Origin: Neodiprion pinetum
Lineage: Eukaryota; Arthropoda; Insecta; Hymenoptera; Diprionidae
DNA: 64,000 bases
Assembly: GCF_021155775.2 (NCBI RefSeq)
Contig: NC_060235.2
Location: 36,434,607 to 36,498,606 of the forward strand
Direction: 5' to 3'
Positions 12,497-24,100 of the stretch are shown piece by piece. Under the pieces are notes generated by a model. That model made no database searches. It saw only the letters and a list, made by a program, of their open reading frames with translations, and was not told the DNA's origin. Within the stretch, counting starts at the first letter, position 1. The number at the start of each line of letters is the position of its first letter. The position numbers and the translations under genes were made by a program.

Positions 12497-13047
12497 GGTA
12501 ACAATTCGCATCAACCCCCGATGAGTTACCGACGGATTTCACTTGCCGAGAATTATTTCCTGTCCTCTCGAAAGTCGGTAAAACGAAATGATGCTACCCT
12601 ACAGCTGGCATTAAACGCAGGCTACAGTACTTTCACTCATCAAGTTGGAACGGACGTTTATCATCCAGAACTCGGGAAAACGAAGCGGTTTAGTTTTGAT
12701 TTGAGGGAACTTGAAATTCTCCCTTAGATTCACTAGTTCTTCAATTTAGTCTCTCCGGTTCTAAACTTTAATTAATCGTTTAATGACTTTTTTTTTGCAG
12801 ATAATGACTGGGATTAAGTCCGTCAATCACCCGACAGAAAACACCTGGACAATCATGATTAACGAGAAAGTTACGAAAGTCTCCCGACTTGATCGCTGAA
12901 TTGGCCTCGAGACCACGAAAAGCTCTTTCGGTCTTGCAAAATATTAACGACGCTTTATATCACAAGCAAAATGCAAGTCCGCACAATTTGATCCAGTTTC
13001 CGATGCTGTACGAGGTGTCGGCAAGTTTGTTTGATCTTGAAAGGCAG
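12497..13047 (+). pseudogene. Coding-like two-part stretch with a frame break, product unknown
   Basis: Two exon-like pieces follow good acceptors, TTCCGTTCAG before 12497 and TTTTTTTTGCAG before 12801. The first can read GNNSHQPPMSYRRISLAENY and has a possible donor TCG|GTAAAA at 12577. The second begins in frame as IMTGIKSVNHPTENTW and continues to INEKVTK, but then hits TGA at 12898. From 12859 a +1 frame is open for 63 codons: it includes SPDLIAELASRPRKALSVLQ and HNLIQFPMLYEVSASLFDLE, then ends CAG|GTAACT at 13047. Both segments look protein-coding in composition, but no single frame spans them. Options are a decayed gene, an assembly indel, or an unusual splice. I do not recognise the family. 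A continuing gene would run into the opposite-strand gene next door. Confidence 0.35.
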
Positions 13048-13245
13048 GTAACTTGTTTCTAAAACACTTTACAGAATATATTGAGTTACTAAATATATTA
13101 CATATACCTATTTTCAAAGATTTTGTACAAACGCGTTACTCCCGTACGGGTTTTCGAATAAATAGTATGGTACAAAAGTGGTAAAAACTAGAAACTAGGT
13201 TAAATTAAGTCATTAAAAACTATGTTTTTACTGGAATTCACAGGG

Positions 13246-16200
13246 TCAGGCATTTTGAGCAATTGGTTGGGCCTTGTAGAGCTTCTGCAACTCTTTCATC
13301 TTGTCGTTGACGTTCGTCGTTCCGGAATTCCTAAATCCCCCCGTCGGTATTCCGTTCGCCGCAATCATAGGCAAGAGTTCCTCGATCGGAAACCTTTCCG
13401 AGGGTGGATCCTCACCCGGTGGTTCTATCATCCCCTTGCTCCACTTCGTCAGCCATTCGCCGCCTCCAGACTGTAAGTAAAAATCGACCAAATTTGGCAG
13501 CTTGTCAAACCCTTTCAAATCCATCAGTTTGCAGAATGCAAATTTGCACTTCGATTCGAGTAGACGAGACAGTGTCTTCTGGCACGTTTCGCCACACGAT
13601 TGAAGAAAACTGCCGAACTGCAGATTCCCTTACACTTTTGAAATTGCATATGTATATATAGCGCGTAATTGCATTTGATTCATCCAATTAACTCGTGATA
13701 TCTATACAAGCGATTATTCCGAATGTTTGAAGTATTGTTTCCCGGTTTTGGTCATATAATTCAATTACAATGTTACAAAATTAGGTGACTATTCTGTTTC
13801 AAATTTCGTTATTCACCATCGTCTCGCTCTGGCTTTTCTTCGTCTGCATTTTTTTTAATTGCTCTTGCAGCCTGATCCGTTCTTCGAGTTCCTTCTGGAT
13901 TCTGAGCTGATTCTGATACTTGGCAATGGACTGGGCCCAGGGTCCCATTTCACCATTTATTGCCGCATTGAGGGTTGCCTGTAACGTAAAAACAGAGATC
14001 AGTAAGTATAATTTGCATACGTTATTTAGACCATTAATCTAGGGTAATATTCATAATAATAATAACAAGGAGGAATCCTTGATTGGAAAGCGAGGTGGAA
14101 ACCTAACAAAAAAAAAAAGGTTGATGCATGTCTCAATCGACCTTCTTGCATGCGCGGATATATGTATGAGTCGTAAAATAGAAGGCTTGCACAATAATCC
14201 GGCTTTGCCGCAAGAAAACATAAACGCAATTCAATTTGTACAGTGCGGTCGTGGCCGTTTTACGTAATTCACCGGCCAGTTCATTTTCGAAAAACTAATA
14301 TTTAAAATCGGCCTTGACTCGCCTGACGCCGCCTCTTCGAGTCCGAAGTACCGATCCTCTCCGTTTCTTGCTGAGGACCGAGTTCCACTAGGACTTGGAA
14401 ATCAGCATGCTCTCCGAGCCTGAAGCCAACTCCAAGCCGAGAGTCAGTTCCTAGTTGACGGTAAAAAAAAGAAATCCATTAGGTTCTGTCGCAAGCACGT
14501 TCCATGACTGCTCATTCATTATTCATTCGTTCTCAATTAATAATTTATCAAAAGAATGGGTTGCCGTTGAATCTTCAATACTTGCTCGCTGCTACTAGAA
14601 AATTGGCATCCTAATGTTTCTTTGGAAAATAGCCTACAAGTCATTACAAGGCATATTTCACGTTGAATCAGTGGGAGAAATTTCAGTGAGCAGGCCAGTA
14701 TATTCGTTAAATTATGATAAATTTTTATCTTCCAAGAAATGATGTAGTCAAGTATTTTAAGGACCGTGTCTTCCTGTGTGTTTCCATGTGTGTGTGTGCA
14801 CAGAAAAAAAAGACCTTGTTACATCAAAATTCACCGTCCATTGTGCAATCATTCTGCGTGACTCTGGAGTCTTTATACCTTCGATGCAGTACCGCGCACG
14901 TATTTGAAATAAATCATACAGAAACGTTCAGACATGGTCAACGTGTACATTAGCCAAGCACTCTGCGGCTTGCAGCGTGAGTAGTTTGCGTGTTTTGCAC
15001 TCTAATTGTAGGTAATATTGTTTTGAATAGCACTGCGCAGTTTTACGGCGTGGAGAACGTGGAGAACGAGTGTGTGGTTGAATCTGGGTGTCTCATCAAG
15101 CAGTTATGTTTATATGAATGGGGTGAAAGTGCTTTGAAAAATCACCGCTTTAATTGAGCAGCGTGAAACAGGCATAATTTCATTTCTAACGCACCTCAAC
15201 AATGAAGATGTGGGAACCCAGGCTATTTTTAAATTTCGTTTTCTTTAGTAACTGATAGTAGTCGAGTGGATGCTCACCTTTCTTTATCGGCGGAATATTG
15301 GAGTAGATGAGAGATAATATCGTGGGCAGTTCTTCCGGAATGATCAGACTGGTCACGCCTTAAAAAAATTTGCAATCCATTAAAAGAAGCTCCCTGAGAT
15401 ATAGTCTCGTACAAGAAATTGGCCCGAGTTCATCAATCGAGGCCTTCGTAATACCCTGCAGTTTACCAATTGAACACCCGTTGATTTTCCACGCATTTTT
15501 CAACGCAAACAAATTATCCCGATGAAATTCGACACACGAATGAGAATTTAGTTCAACAAAATTTGTTCCTACTTTACAGCGAATTGGAAAACGATTTCTC
15601 GGTATAGAGTAAACGGTCACCGGCTCTTCGGCTCTCGTTCGTGTGTCACAGATATTTCGTCACTGGGTTAGTGAGGCAGTAAAATTAACGGAACAAGAAT
15701 TCGTCACTTCTCTCCATCGGTCTCTGCATAAGATTGCAGAGCCTGCGATATTCAACACGAATCAAAGGCACTGTTCCATCGCTAACATCACTGGTGCGTA
15801 CCATCTCAGGACTTCGGTGACTCAAAAGTAGAAATCGGTTTCGCACCGGTTTGTCACTTACATCGGTAAAACAACAGCAAAAGCACGCTGTACCGCGTCA
15901 CTGTGATCAGCATCTTTGTCTTCCGAGTACCGCAAAGGTCGAAAAAGCGTAAAGGGCGAAGAAAAGCGGAGCAACAATCGACCCTGTCTTCAGGTTCCAC
16001 AACAACGCATCTTCGTCGATTCCGCGTTCACGCCACCGGTCAGAACACTCGGAGACTTTGCTTTTCGTTGTGGTTCCAATTGCTTCCGACGATCACTCAG
16101 GTCGCAGAGGAAATCGCGAACTTTAACTAAATCCTGACTTACGGTAGCGCGATTTTTTCACTCCAACCTCCGACGGCTTGCCGGTTCTGGATGCACTGGT

Positions 16201-16257
16201 GCCACTGGAGGATTGAACTTTTGGTGCCGGGCATAAAGAACTCCTTGCCGAAGTCGC
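13246..16257 (-). CDS. Unrecognised multi-exon gene (at least 314 residues in the visible exons)
   Basis: Exons on the minus strand, 5' to 3': 16257-16143, 16126-16037, 15358-15278, 14450-14323, 13978-13817 and 13617-13246, with stop TGA at 13248-13246. All phases agree. The joined protein includes KKSRYLKVRDFLCDLSDRRK, then VTSLIIPEELPTILSLIYSN and IPPIKKGTDSRLGVGFRLGE with HADFQVLVELGPQ. A Gln/Glu/Lys-rich coiled-coil-like stretch follows (GPWAQSIAKYQNQLRIQKEL, then EERIRLQEQLKKMQ). The end is Cys-rich (FGSFLQSCGETCQKTL, then KCKFAFCKLMDLKGF), followed by GGGEWLTKWSKGMIEPP. The strong spacing of conserved-looking motifs and coding-type third bases argue for a real gene, but I cannot name the family. 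There is no signal peptide, membrane segment or catalytic motif, so an intracellular protein is inferred. The 14323 donor is GC (CAG|GCGAGT), and the 13817 donor ATG|GTGAAT is weak. If either is not used, the frames end in ASQGRF* or VNNEI*. The first-exon boundary (16257) is uncertain. Confidence 0.6.
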
Positions 16258-16729
16258 CTCGAAGTGAAAGGAGTCCCCTTATCCGGGGAACGGTGGAGGC
16301 TCGAGGGTATCGAGGTCACCAGGAGGAGAGTGACTCTCTCCGCTCTCCTACCACCTGCACCTCGTACACGTGATCGTCCGGTCACAGCCGGACCTGGACT
16401 TGGTTGTACGGAGTCGTGTTCCCGCATTACCACACGGCCTGTACGTACGGCACTGGTACGCGCTAATCGCTACGATGAAAATAAAAGTGGGCTTTCGATG
16501 GCCGTCGAGCGACCTTGCGCCACTAATCTTTGCACATCTGCACGCTGATCGAATTGGTTGGGCTGCAGCCACCGATGGAACAACCGTGAGTAGGCTTGGC
16601 TTCGTTGTACTTGTTCAACTTTTTCAGCTTCTGACGGAATAGCCAAGTACAAATGCTCGGACAAACGCTGTACCCACGAAAAACATCGGATGTTCTCAGA
16701 TAATTGACGAATCTATCGCAGAAAATTAC

Positions 16730-16760
16730 CTCGAGGAATTTTCCTCGCTAAGGGTTCCAT
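16730..16760 (-). CDS. Candidate first coding exon of the unrecognised minus-strand gene
   Basis: On the minus strand an ATG at 16760-16758 reads MEPLARKIPR and ends CGAG|GTAATT, in phase 1. It would join in frame to an acceptor ending AAAAG just before 16217-16216 in the next exon, giving MEPLARKIPRVQSSSGTSAS. That acceptor has a poor pyrimidine tract, so this start is only a candidate. The GC-rich sequence between 16260 and 16700 would then be intron or leader. Confidence 0.25.
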
Positions 16761-19700
16761 GAATTATTGATATCAGGTTTCTGTTAAGGTTTCAGATCGA
16801 GAATTGAAAGTTTCGTTATATCACTTTTCGTACACGGTTCTTATTTTAATTGAGAATCGGCTGCTGATTGGGTAAATATTCGTGATAATTTCTTGGTTAT
16901 TTCTCTTTGTAATTTCTGTGCGACAATGATGCGAGAATGTAGGCGCCCTGTGCGAGATCAGTTTGTAAATCGTTTCTACAACCGCTCAAAGTTACTTTGT
17001 TACGCTTGTCTTTCTTCCTTATTTTTTTACGCCATATGCTAACCCGTAGTAAACCAGTACCTGACGTGAAATTGAAAGTCAAGCTCGCATTGGTTAGTAA
17101 ATCAGAAGAGAAGTCTATTTGAATGAGAGAAATCTCGTTGAATTTACCATTTAGGATGGCTAGTGATAGATACGAGAGCTGTGTCCAGCATGCAATTTGT
17201 CATGGAGAGAACCTTGAGTCGAGTAGGTAGGATGATTATCCACTTTGGATAAAACGCATAGCGATAGTCCTCTTAAAGAATTTCAGGTGCTACGCGAGAA
17301 TTTGTTGAGTTATGTGAAAGGCAGAGGTCGTGTCAAGCTTTGAATCAGAGTTGTGACACAATCCTCCATGTCAGTTTCCCAACACCTCGAATATGTCAGG
17401 ATGAATTGTCTCCGAGGTCACAAAAATGCGTACAATTTATGGAAATTATTTTAATAAATCACGACGAATCGCTTCGCTGCACCGCTTCACCTGCTCGTTT
17501 TCCAAACCAACAACGTAGAGAAAGGAGTGATGGATGCCGTAATAGATACTTTTGCTTGTACCAGGAGTCAAGCTTGTTTTCTAATAACAGTTATTCCTTT
17601 CAGTTAACATTCGTATGTAGTATTTTAAGAATCATCGGGGCACAGTATCCAATAATTTTTGGACTTTCTTCGCCACGAACTATGAAGCGGAATGTCAGCT
17701 TATTCAAGGCAATATTGTACCAGGCACAATTATTCGACTATCGTACATTTTGATGACTCAAATTCGAGCCCAAGCATCAATCCTCGATTAAAATCCGCGA
17801 GGGAGTTTGAAGACAGTTTTACACGCTGATGATTTCGGTGATGGAAACTGGAACGAAAAACAACATGGAACGCCGGTAGGTGTATCATTATTTTCTGTCA
17901 CTCAAGGAACCTGTAGACGATGTTGAAGAGTCGTAATAAAATGTTTTGAAATTGAGCTTGAAACGTGAGAATTAAACATGTGACACAAAGAGACCTGGAA
18001 CTATAGCCTCGAGCGTAAAACAATAGTGAATTTGTACAACGCAAACATTATATGGCGATTGTAATGTGAGAGAGGAGTGAAAACAATTCAGTGCAGTCGA
18101 CGTCGAGGGAAATTAACAAGCAGGTATGTCGACTTAAAAATGCATAAATCACGCGCTAGATTCGCCGCTTCAAGGATCTCGCAGTCCCCTCTTTTCTTGT
18201 CAGGTCCAAAGGTTCTCGGCTTGTGCGGATTAGCCAATAGACGACTGTGCGAGCAGAAATCGTTGCTTCTAAAAAATTAGAATTACACTTCACGCTTACA
18301 GTAGTCTCACCCTGGATATATTCCGCATCTCGTCAAACTCGATACTTTCGATAGCGTATGAACGAATCGCTGTTATTTCAGCTGGCAAATTGGCTCGACA
18401 GCTGCGTTTATCAGAGCGAAATGAATAGCGCGCACTTACCCATCTCCAAAAATGCCCTCCTCGACCGTTCCGTCGTGTTATACGGATGTGAATAAACTAG
18501 TGTGAGAAAAAGTATATATATATATATATACTCGATTGGAAATATAGAGTTTTACGCGCCTGGTTTAGCGACGACGAAACGTAACGACGAAGGTGAGTTA
18601 ACTTTTAACGAGCCTTAGGTAAAACCGTACACGTCTCAATTCTCTTACGTAATTCTCACCGCGAGTGCGAGTCTAGATCGCGGTGATCGTTCGATGATCT
18701 GGAAACATGAAATCGACATTAACTTGCCTCTCGTACACCTAGGTGTGATGGAAATTTGCAAGCAACGCGTACGAGTTGGCGTTCTTTTGATCGCGGGGGT
18801 ATCGATGTCAGGCGGATGCGACGATCCTCGACACCTGTAAAACTGTGCTTAGAAAACAAATAGCGATACGCACACGCGTGTCCGAGTCCAAGCGACAAAC
18901 ATGCAGCGTCGAGCCCACACTTGGTACCCACCAACGCTACGTGGCCGACTGCATGTGGGTAAGGCGCGATTGTTTTAGCATATCGAGCCAAGCCAGCAAA
19001 GAGTCGAGAGAGTGTATTATCAGCGATAACGCGTGGTTTCACGTGCTAGTGTGTACAATGCGAGCCCGCATGTGTTTGCGACGACTGTGTGGAGAGCCAA
19101 GCAATGTTAGGTAGGCCAGAAGCCGGAGTGAGCTCCATGGTAGTCGGCGAGGTATAAGAAACGGGTCGAGGTGTAACCTGCGAATAAAGAAACTATCGCG
19201 ATTGTGAGCTACGCCCAGACGGGAGGAATTGTTACTCGACTATTGCGGGACTGACAGTGACTCGGTGATCGAGTGCTCGCCAGGAAGCAGGCGAGTCGGT
19301 GGTTCGGCTCGGCTGTTGGACGGTAATTAGCCGGGACCGTTGATGTGCTGGTGACAAAAAAATAAAAGAACATTAAAAAAAAAAAAAAAAAACACAAGAC
19401 TACGCGTCAAAAAGGAGGACACCTTGTATCGGCGTTGCTTCGAAAGAAATTCCGTGATAGTCTCATGTCACCCAGTGTATCCGCATAGTATAGTGAGTGA
19501 GATTCTCCATCCCGGGACAGAATGTTTTTGGTAAGGAAAGTCAAGGTGGTTGCCAAGAAGATTATTCAATAACGTCATCCGCAACTATAATTCTTTTACT
19601 TCCCTCGACGTGCTCGAGTTTTCGATGATCTGGCAGATCTTAATGTCACTCCGGCAAAGCGAAACGATATTTTAGCACCATTTTATCCTCGTTGGGCTCA

Positions 19701-21108
19701 CTGGTCACTTCCAGGATGTTCGTTATCTTGTTTTCCACGGTAATTTTCCAGCCCCACCGCATGTCCGTTTATGACTCCGGTGAATATTTATCGAGAATAA
19801 CGATTCAAGGGCGTTATGTAGTCGCACTGACCGTCTACGGTGTGTTGTTCCGAGACGAGCTCGCTCTTCATCAGAATGATATTAGCTGGTATGCACTTAC
19901 TTTAATGATCTGATTTGTAAGCGTCACAGAACTCGCGGTGCGGTCACGTCTTCATCGCTCGTTTGTGGTGAAAATTTTTCCTTCGTGATAAAACCGTGCG
20001 TTTCTTTCAAACTCCACGATTCTCATTTCCTTAAGAATACACGATTTCGACACACGTGTGGAAGGAAGAACCTTAGCGTCACATGAGCAGAGACAAGTGT
20101 TCAAACAGCGTAAGCCCGTAGAGCTATTCCCGCGCACGTGAGACAGTAAGCTCAACACGTAATATCGAGATCACGAGAAGATAACGAGCAAACGGTATAA
20201 AGCGGCAAAACTATCCAACCTTGCGTCGCGTCTTGAAGCTGCACGAAAGCTCTTCGCGCAGACATCTCTTTGGCACTCGATACGTCGCTACACGTACCAG
20301 TATTATTCACGAGCACTCGGTTATACGTGCGTTTTACACCGTGTAGGTGTGTTTGCCACCAGTGACGAACGTTATGACTTTCGTACCTGTGTGCATAGTT
20401 GGCTGCTCGAAGCTTTTCACCTCGTCAAAGTAACTTGATATCCGAAGTGATGGACAATTCGATCGTACGGCGCCAGCTCCGCTCAAGTTTGCAACTTATA
20501 TAGCCGATCACGTCCGGGGAAGTCGTAATTGTTTACAAACAATATTAACACCGATGATGCCGCGTTTGGTTTGACCTTGAGAGAAGAGGCACCTCGAACG
20601 TACGCAAGGCGTAAGTCGTACATCACAGTGTGTATAGCGATTATTCCATTGTCACTGTACATGCAGAAGGTGCGCAAGTGCACGTTGTGAGTCGAGTCGC
20701 AAATAGATTGTCCGTTTATTTTTTTCTCTTCTCCTTCTCCCTCTCATTTTCTTCTCTCCTCCTCCTTGTGCTGTTTTTCCCACCGTTAATTTCCACCTTT
20801 TATTTCCTTTGCACGACTCCAGATAACAGGTAATTACGCTTGTCATCGTGCCGCGTGTGCACGGAGAGCGTAGGTATTCGTCGTGCGCACAGTTAATTAG
20901 TCTGGGACTCGAAATCGGCAATAGCTACTACCGCTGTCTTCGCTTCGTTCATCGCGAAGCGTAATTTATGCAAATACAGTGCCGATTACACGTATGCGCT
21001 GTTCAACCTGATCCCGACCACCGGACTGACGGTTCTTTCCGTTCCCCTCCTCCCGAAACTACTCGACATCAGCTTTATAATGATCACACGTTAATTCTGC
21101 AATTCCAG
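16761..21108. other. Intergenic / 5' flanking region without a convincing gene
   Basis: Only short open frames without domains occur here. The region holds a (TA)10 microsatellite at 18513-18532 and an A-rich run at 19375-19391. TATA-like motifs occur on the + strand (TATAAGA at about 19153, TATAAAG at about 20191) and could serve the synaptotagmin gene downstream. The 5'UTR exon(s) of that gene should lie here because its first coding exon begins with a splice acceptor, but I cannot place them. Confidence 0.5.
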
Positions 21109-21111
21109 TGA

Positions 21112-24100
21112 ATGGTGGACGCAGAGTTTCTGGGCCCGTGGGGCCGGTTCGTGCTGATTGGGGCTGGCGCAGCGGCTGTTTTGGTCTTCCTCCTGATAAT
21201 CGCATGCTTCCTTACGCCCGGATGTATCGGGTACGAGTGCGTACGTAAGCGCCGTAAGTCACGAATGCTTTCTCTCAGTTGAATGTCAAAAATATCACAC
21301 GATCACGCCGGATTTTAAACTCCATTAATATTCAATCCGCTCAAGGCTTTCCATTCTTCGTTACTTGGCACTCGTTTAACAACGTGCGTAACAACGATCG
21401 GACGTTTAATTTCGAGGCGGATTGCTCCGCTTAACGATTGTCGTGCGGTAGAACGGTGTTGATAAAGATAACAGCAGCGACTAAACGCAGGCAAGGTATC
21501 CTACCTAAGCCGGTCAATTTACAACTGGAAACCCAGGTCAAATCGCTGCGGGTAGACACACGAGTTTCTAGGCAAATCGTTCGGAGGTGAAATTGTTTGG
21601 TTGATGGTATCACGATCACATCGGTATCGGTGTGAAATGCCGACCGATATTCCTGATTCACTCGTGAGTCGCGCACAATTACAAACCTTGAAAGAACTCC
21701 GGGATGGTTTCGGAGTTAATTTAAAACTTGTGCAAAGGTCGATAAAATCTGAAAAATTAGTGTCAACGGTACGACGCGTGACGCGTTTAATGCCTAATCT
21801 TAACGGTCACTCTGCAAGAGAACGGCAGCTTGAGCAATATTGATGAACAAAATGTGCCGGATGATTCGAGCGCACGTTATACATATTATACCGTATGCGG
21901 GATTTAAAAGAGACACGAGTACACTCTCTATACTGTACAGTGCGATCGGTTAAAACGTCACGGAGACGAGGTCTAAGGTGGTTATTTTTACGTTAGTAAA
22001 CCGAGGCGGAGATAAGGTTCACGGATAAAAAGAGCCAAGCTTTAAACAAACATTTGTCTTAGGAAAACACGAGACGAATACTCCGTTGAGGTGCAACGGA
22101 CCCCCGAACGAAAACGTCAAGCTCGCCGACGTAAGCTACAGGTCCTGGAGGCTGGGAAGTTTATACGACAATGGTAACAACCCTGACTCGTCTCACTCCC
22201 CCACCTTGCTTTTTCTTATCCTTGGCGTCTGTTGAACCCTCGTTAAAAAATCATCAGTCTTGAGCAGATATTGTGGCTTGTTAGAAACGTGCAAGCCGAT
22301 TTACCGATTAACTTACCCTGATTATCTCCTCCAGGAAGCATTTGCGAAAACGTCGAGTCCCAGGGAAGGGATTCTCCGAATTCAATCAACGGTACCTTCG
22401 AGAGCATCGAGACCGCTTCCACTCTGGTAATTACCTTCCATTGTTCTTTTACATTTGATAATACCGTAATTTACACGATTCGAAATGCGAATCCAAACGG
22501 CTGATGCGATTTCACGCCGGAGTTGATCCTCGATAATTGGGTCTGTGTGCAAGTCCAAATTATTTATCGTCGAAATTCCGTTGACCAGAGGATGGATGTC
22601 GTTACAGTGCGTTTGGCGGTAAAATATTCAAAACATTTTCAATTTTGATCATTCGGAATTTCGACCAGTAATTTCTAACGAGAGAGAGAGAGAGAGAGAA
22701 AGAGAGATTTTTTTTTTTTAAACCAAATTTTGTGGAAATCGTGTACTTTTGAAAAAATGAGTCGTTTTTTGGGCAGGAAATAAGCAGGAGATTTTACATA
22801 AAAAAAAGTTTGCATTAAATAAAAGAAACGGTGGCGTGCTTCTGTAGAAAATGTTATTGCGAAGCCACTGTTAAAATTTCAAATCGATCCATGCAACCAT
22901 GTTCAAGTAACCTGTCCTCCCAGATTGAAAGAAGTGGTTTCGAGAAAATTGCGTTTAAGATTTAAAGGACCTTTTAAAAAAAATTTTTCACTACAGGGTC
23001 GATTGGATATTGTTTTTATAACCCTAAGATATTGTTCAAGCCAAAAAAAAAACCAATTTTCCAAAATCCGAGAGCATTTCCCCTTAAGGGGGAAGGCCAC
23101 TGTGACGACCGAAAATATGACCGATTTTTAAGAATTTTTTCACAGGGATAACTAATTAATAAAGGGTTCGGATTGTCGGTATTTTATTGAGTATATATTA
23201 AACGTGTTTTAAATAAATTTTTAATAAAAAATATTCGAAATTAACAAAAAAATTCCCCTCCGTCGTGGTATTGATATCTCGGTGAAAGATTATTTGAATT
23301 TTTATTTCTTTTTGATTATATATAAAACGACGACGGATTGCGAAATTTAGTATTTTCAAGGCCCTTTTGCCATTGCCTTCCCCCTTAAAACTAAAGTTGA
23401 ATAAGACTGACAAGAGGGAGAATGTATCGTTGATTTACGTAATCGGCGGAGCTAAATTTTCAGAGTTTGATCAACGTCGAAAAGCAGCCGAAGGATGACC
23501 CGCTCAAGGATTTTCCAACAGAGTTGACAATGAGCTTGCAATACTTGCCGGCGAGTGCGGAAAACGTAACGGGGAAGCTCGTAATCGGCATCGAGGTACC
23601 TGCTCTTGAGCTTTAAAAGCGCAACGTTGACCGTGAATCATCGACTGATGCGTATACCGGTTTCTTTTCAGGCGGTATCGAACTTACCTCAGAAGCAGTA
23701 CAACTGCACCCTAGAGCCGTATGTGGCGGTGAACATTGTAAAGCAGTCCTGGTCCAACCGGAATCCGGAAAAACTGCACAGCTTTAGGACGAGGGGGGTT
23801 CGGCACACGGCCAGCCCAATTTACAGAGAAACTTTCGTCGTTGCGGATGTCAAGCCCCAAGAAGTCAAGGCACGTGGATCCCGTCATTATCACACGTTAT
23901 CATCCGTGACCTTGCACCCGGAGATTTCGGTCTTGGCAGCCTTAGTCGCCTATTTTCACTTGGCAGTCCGTCCGACACCTTTTGACTTTCTTTCAAACGA
24001 TTCGCGCACCGGGCAAAAAGCTTTCCCCCCGTTTTTGAGCCTGGCAAACAATGAGGTGTAATTGTTCCGAACAACTCAACGCGCTTGCTTTGATCTTTCA

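Noticed and set aside
16158..16664. Several open frames on both strands in the GC-rich block 5' of the minus-strand gene
   Set aside because: Frames conflict and none joins in phase with clear splice sites. Part may be a real exon, but I could not decide which.
23606..24061. 151-codon frame read as a single exon
   Set aside because: Only 23672-23869 is synaptotagmin coding; the rest reads through the intron after the GC donor.
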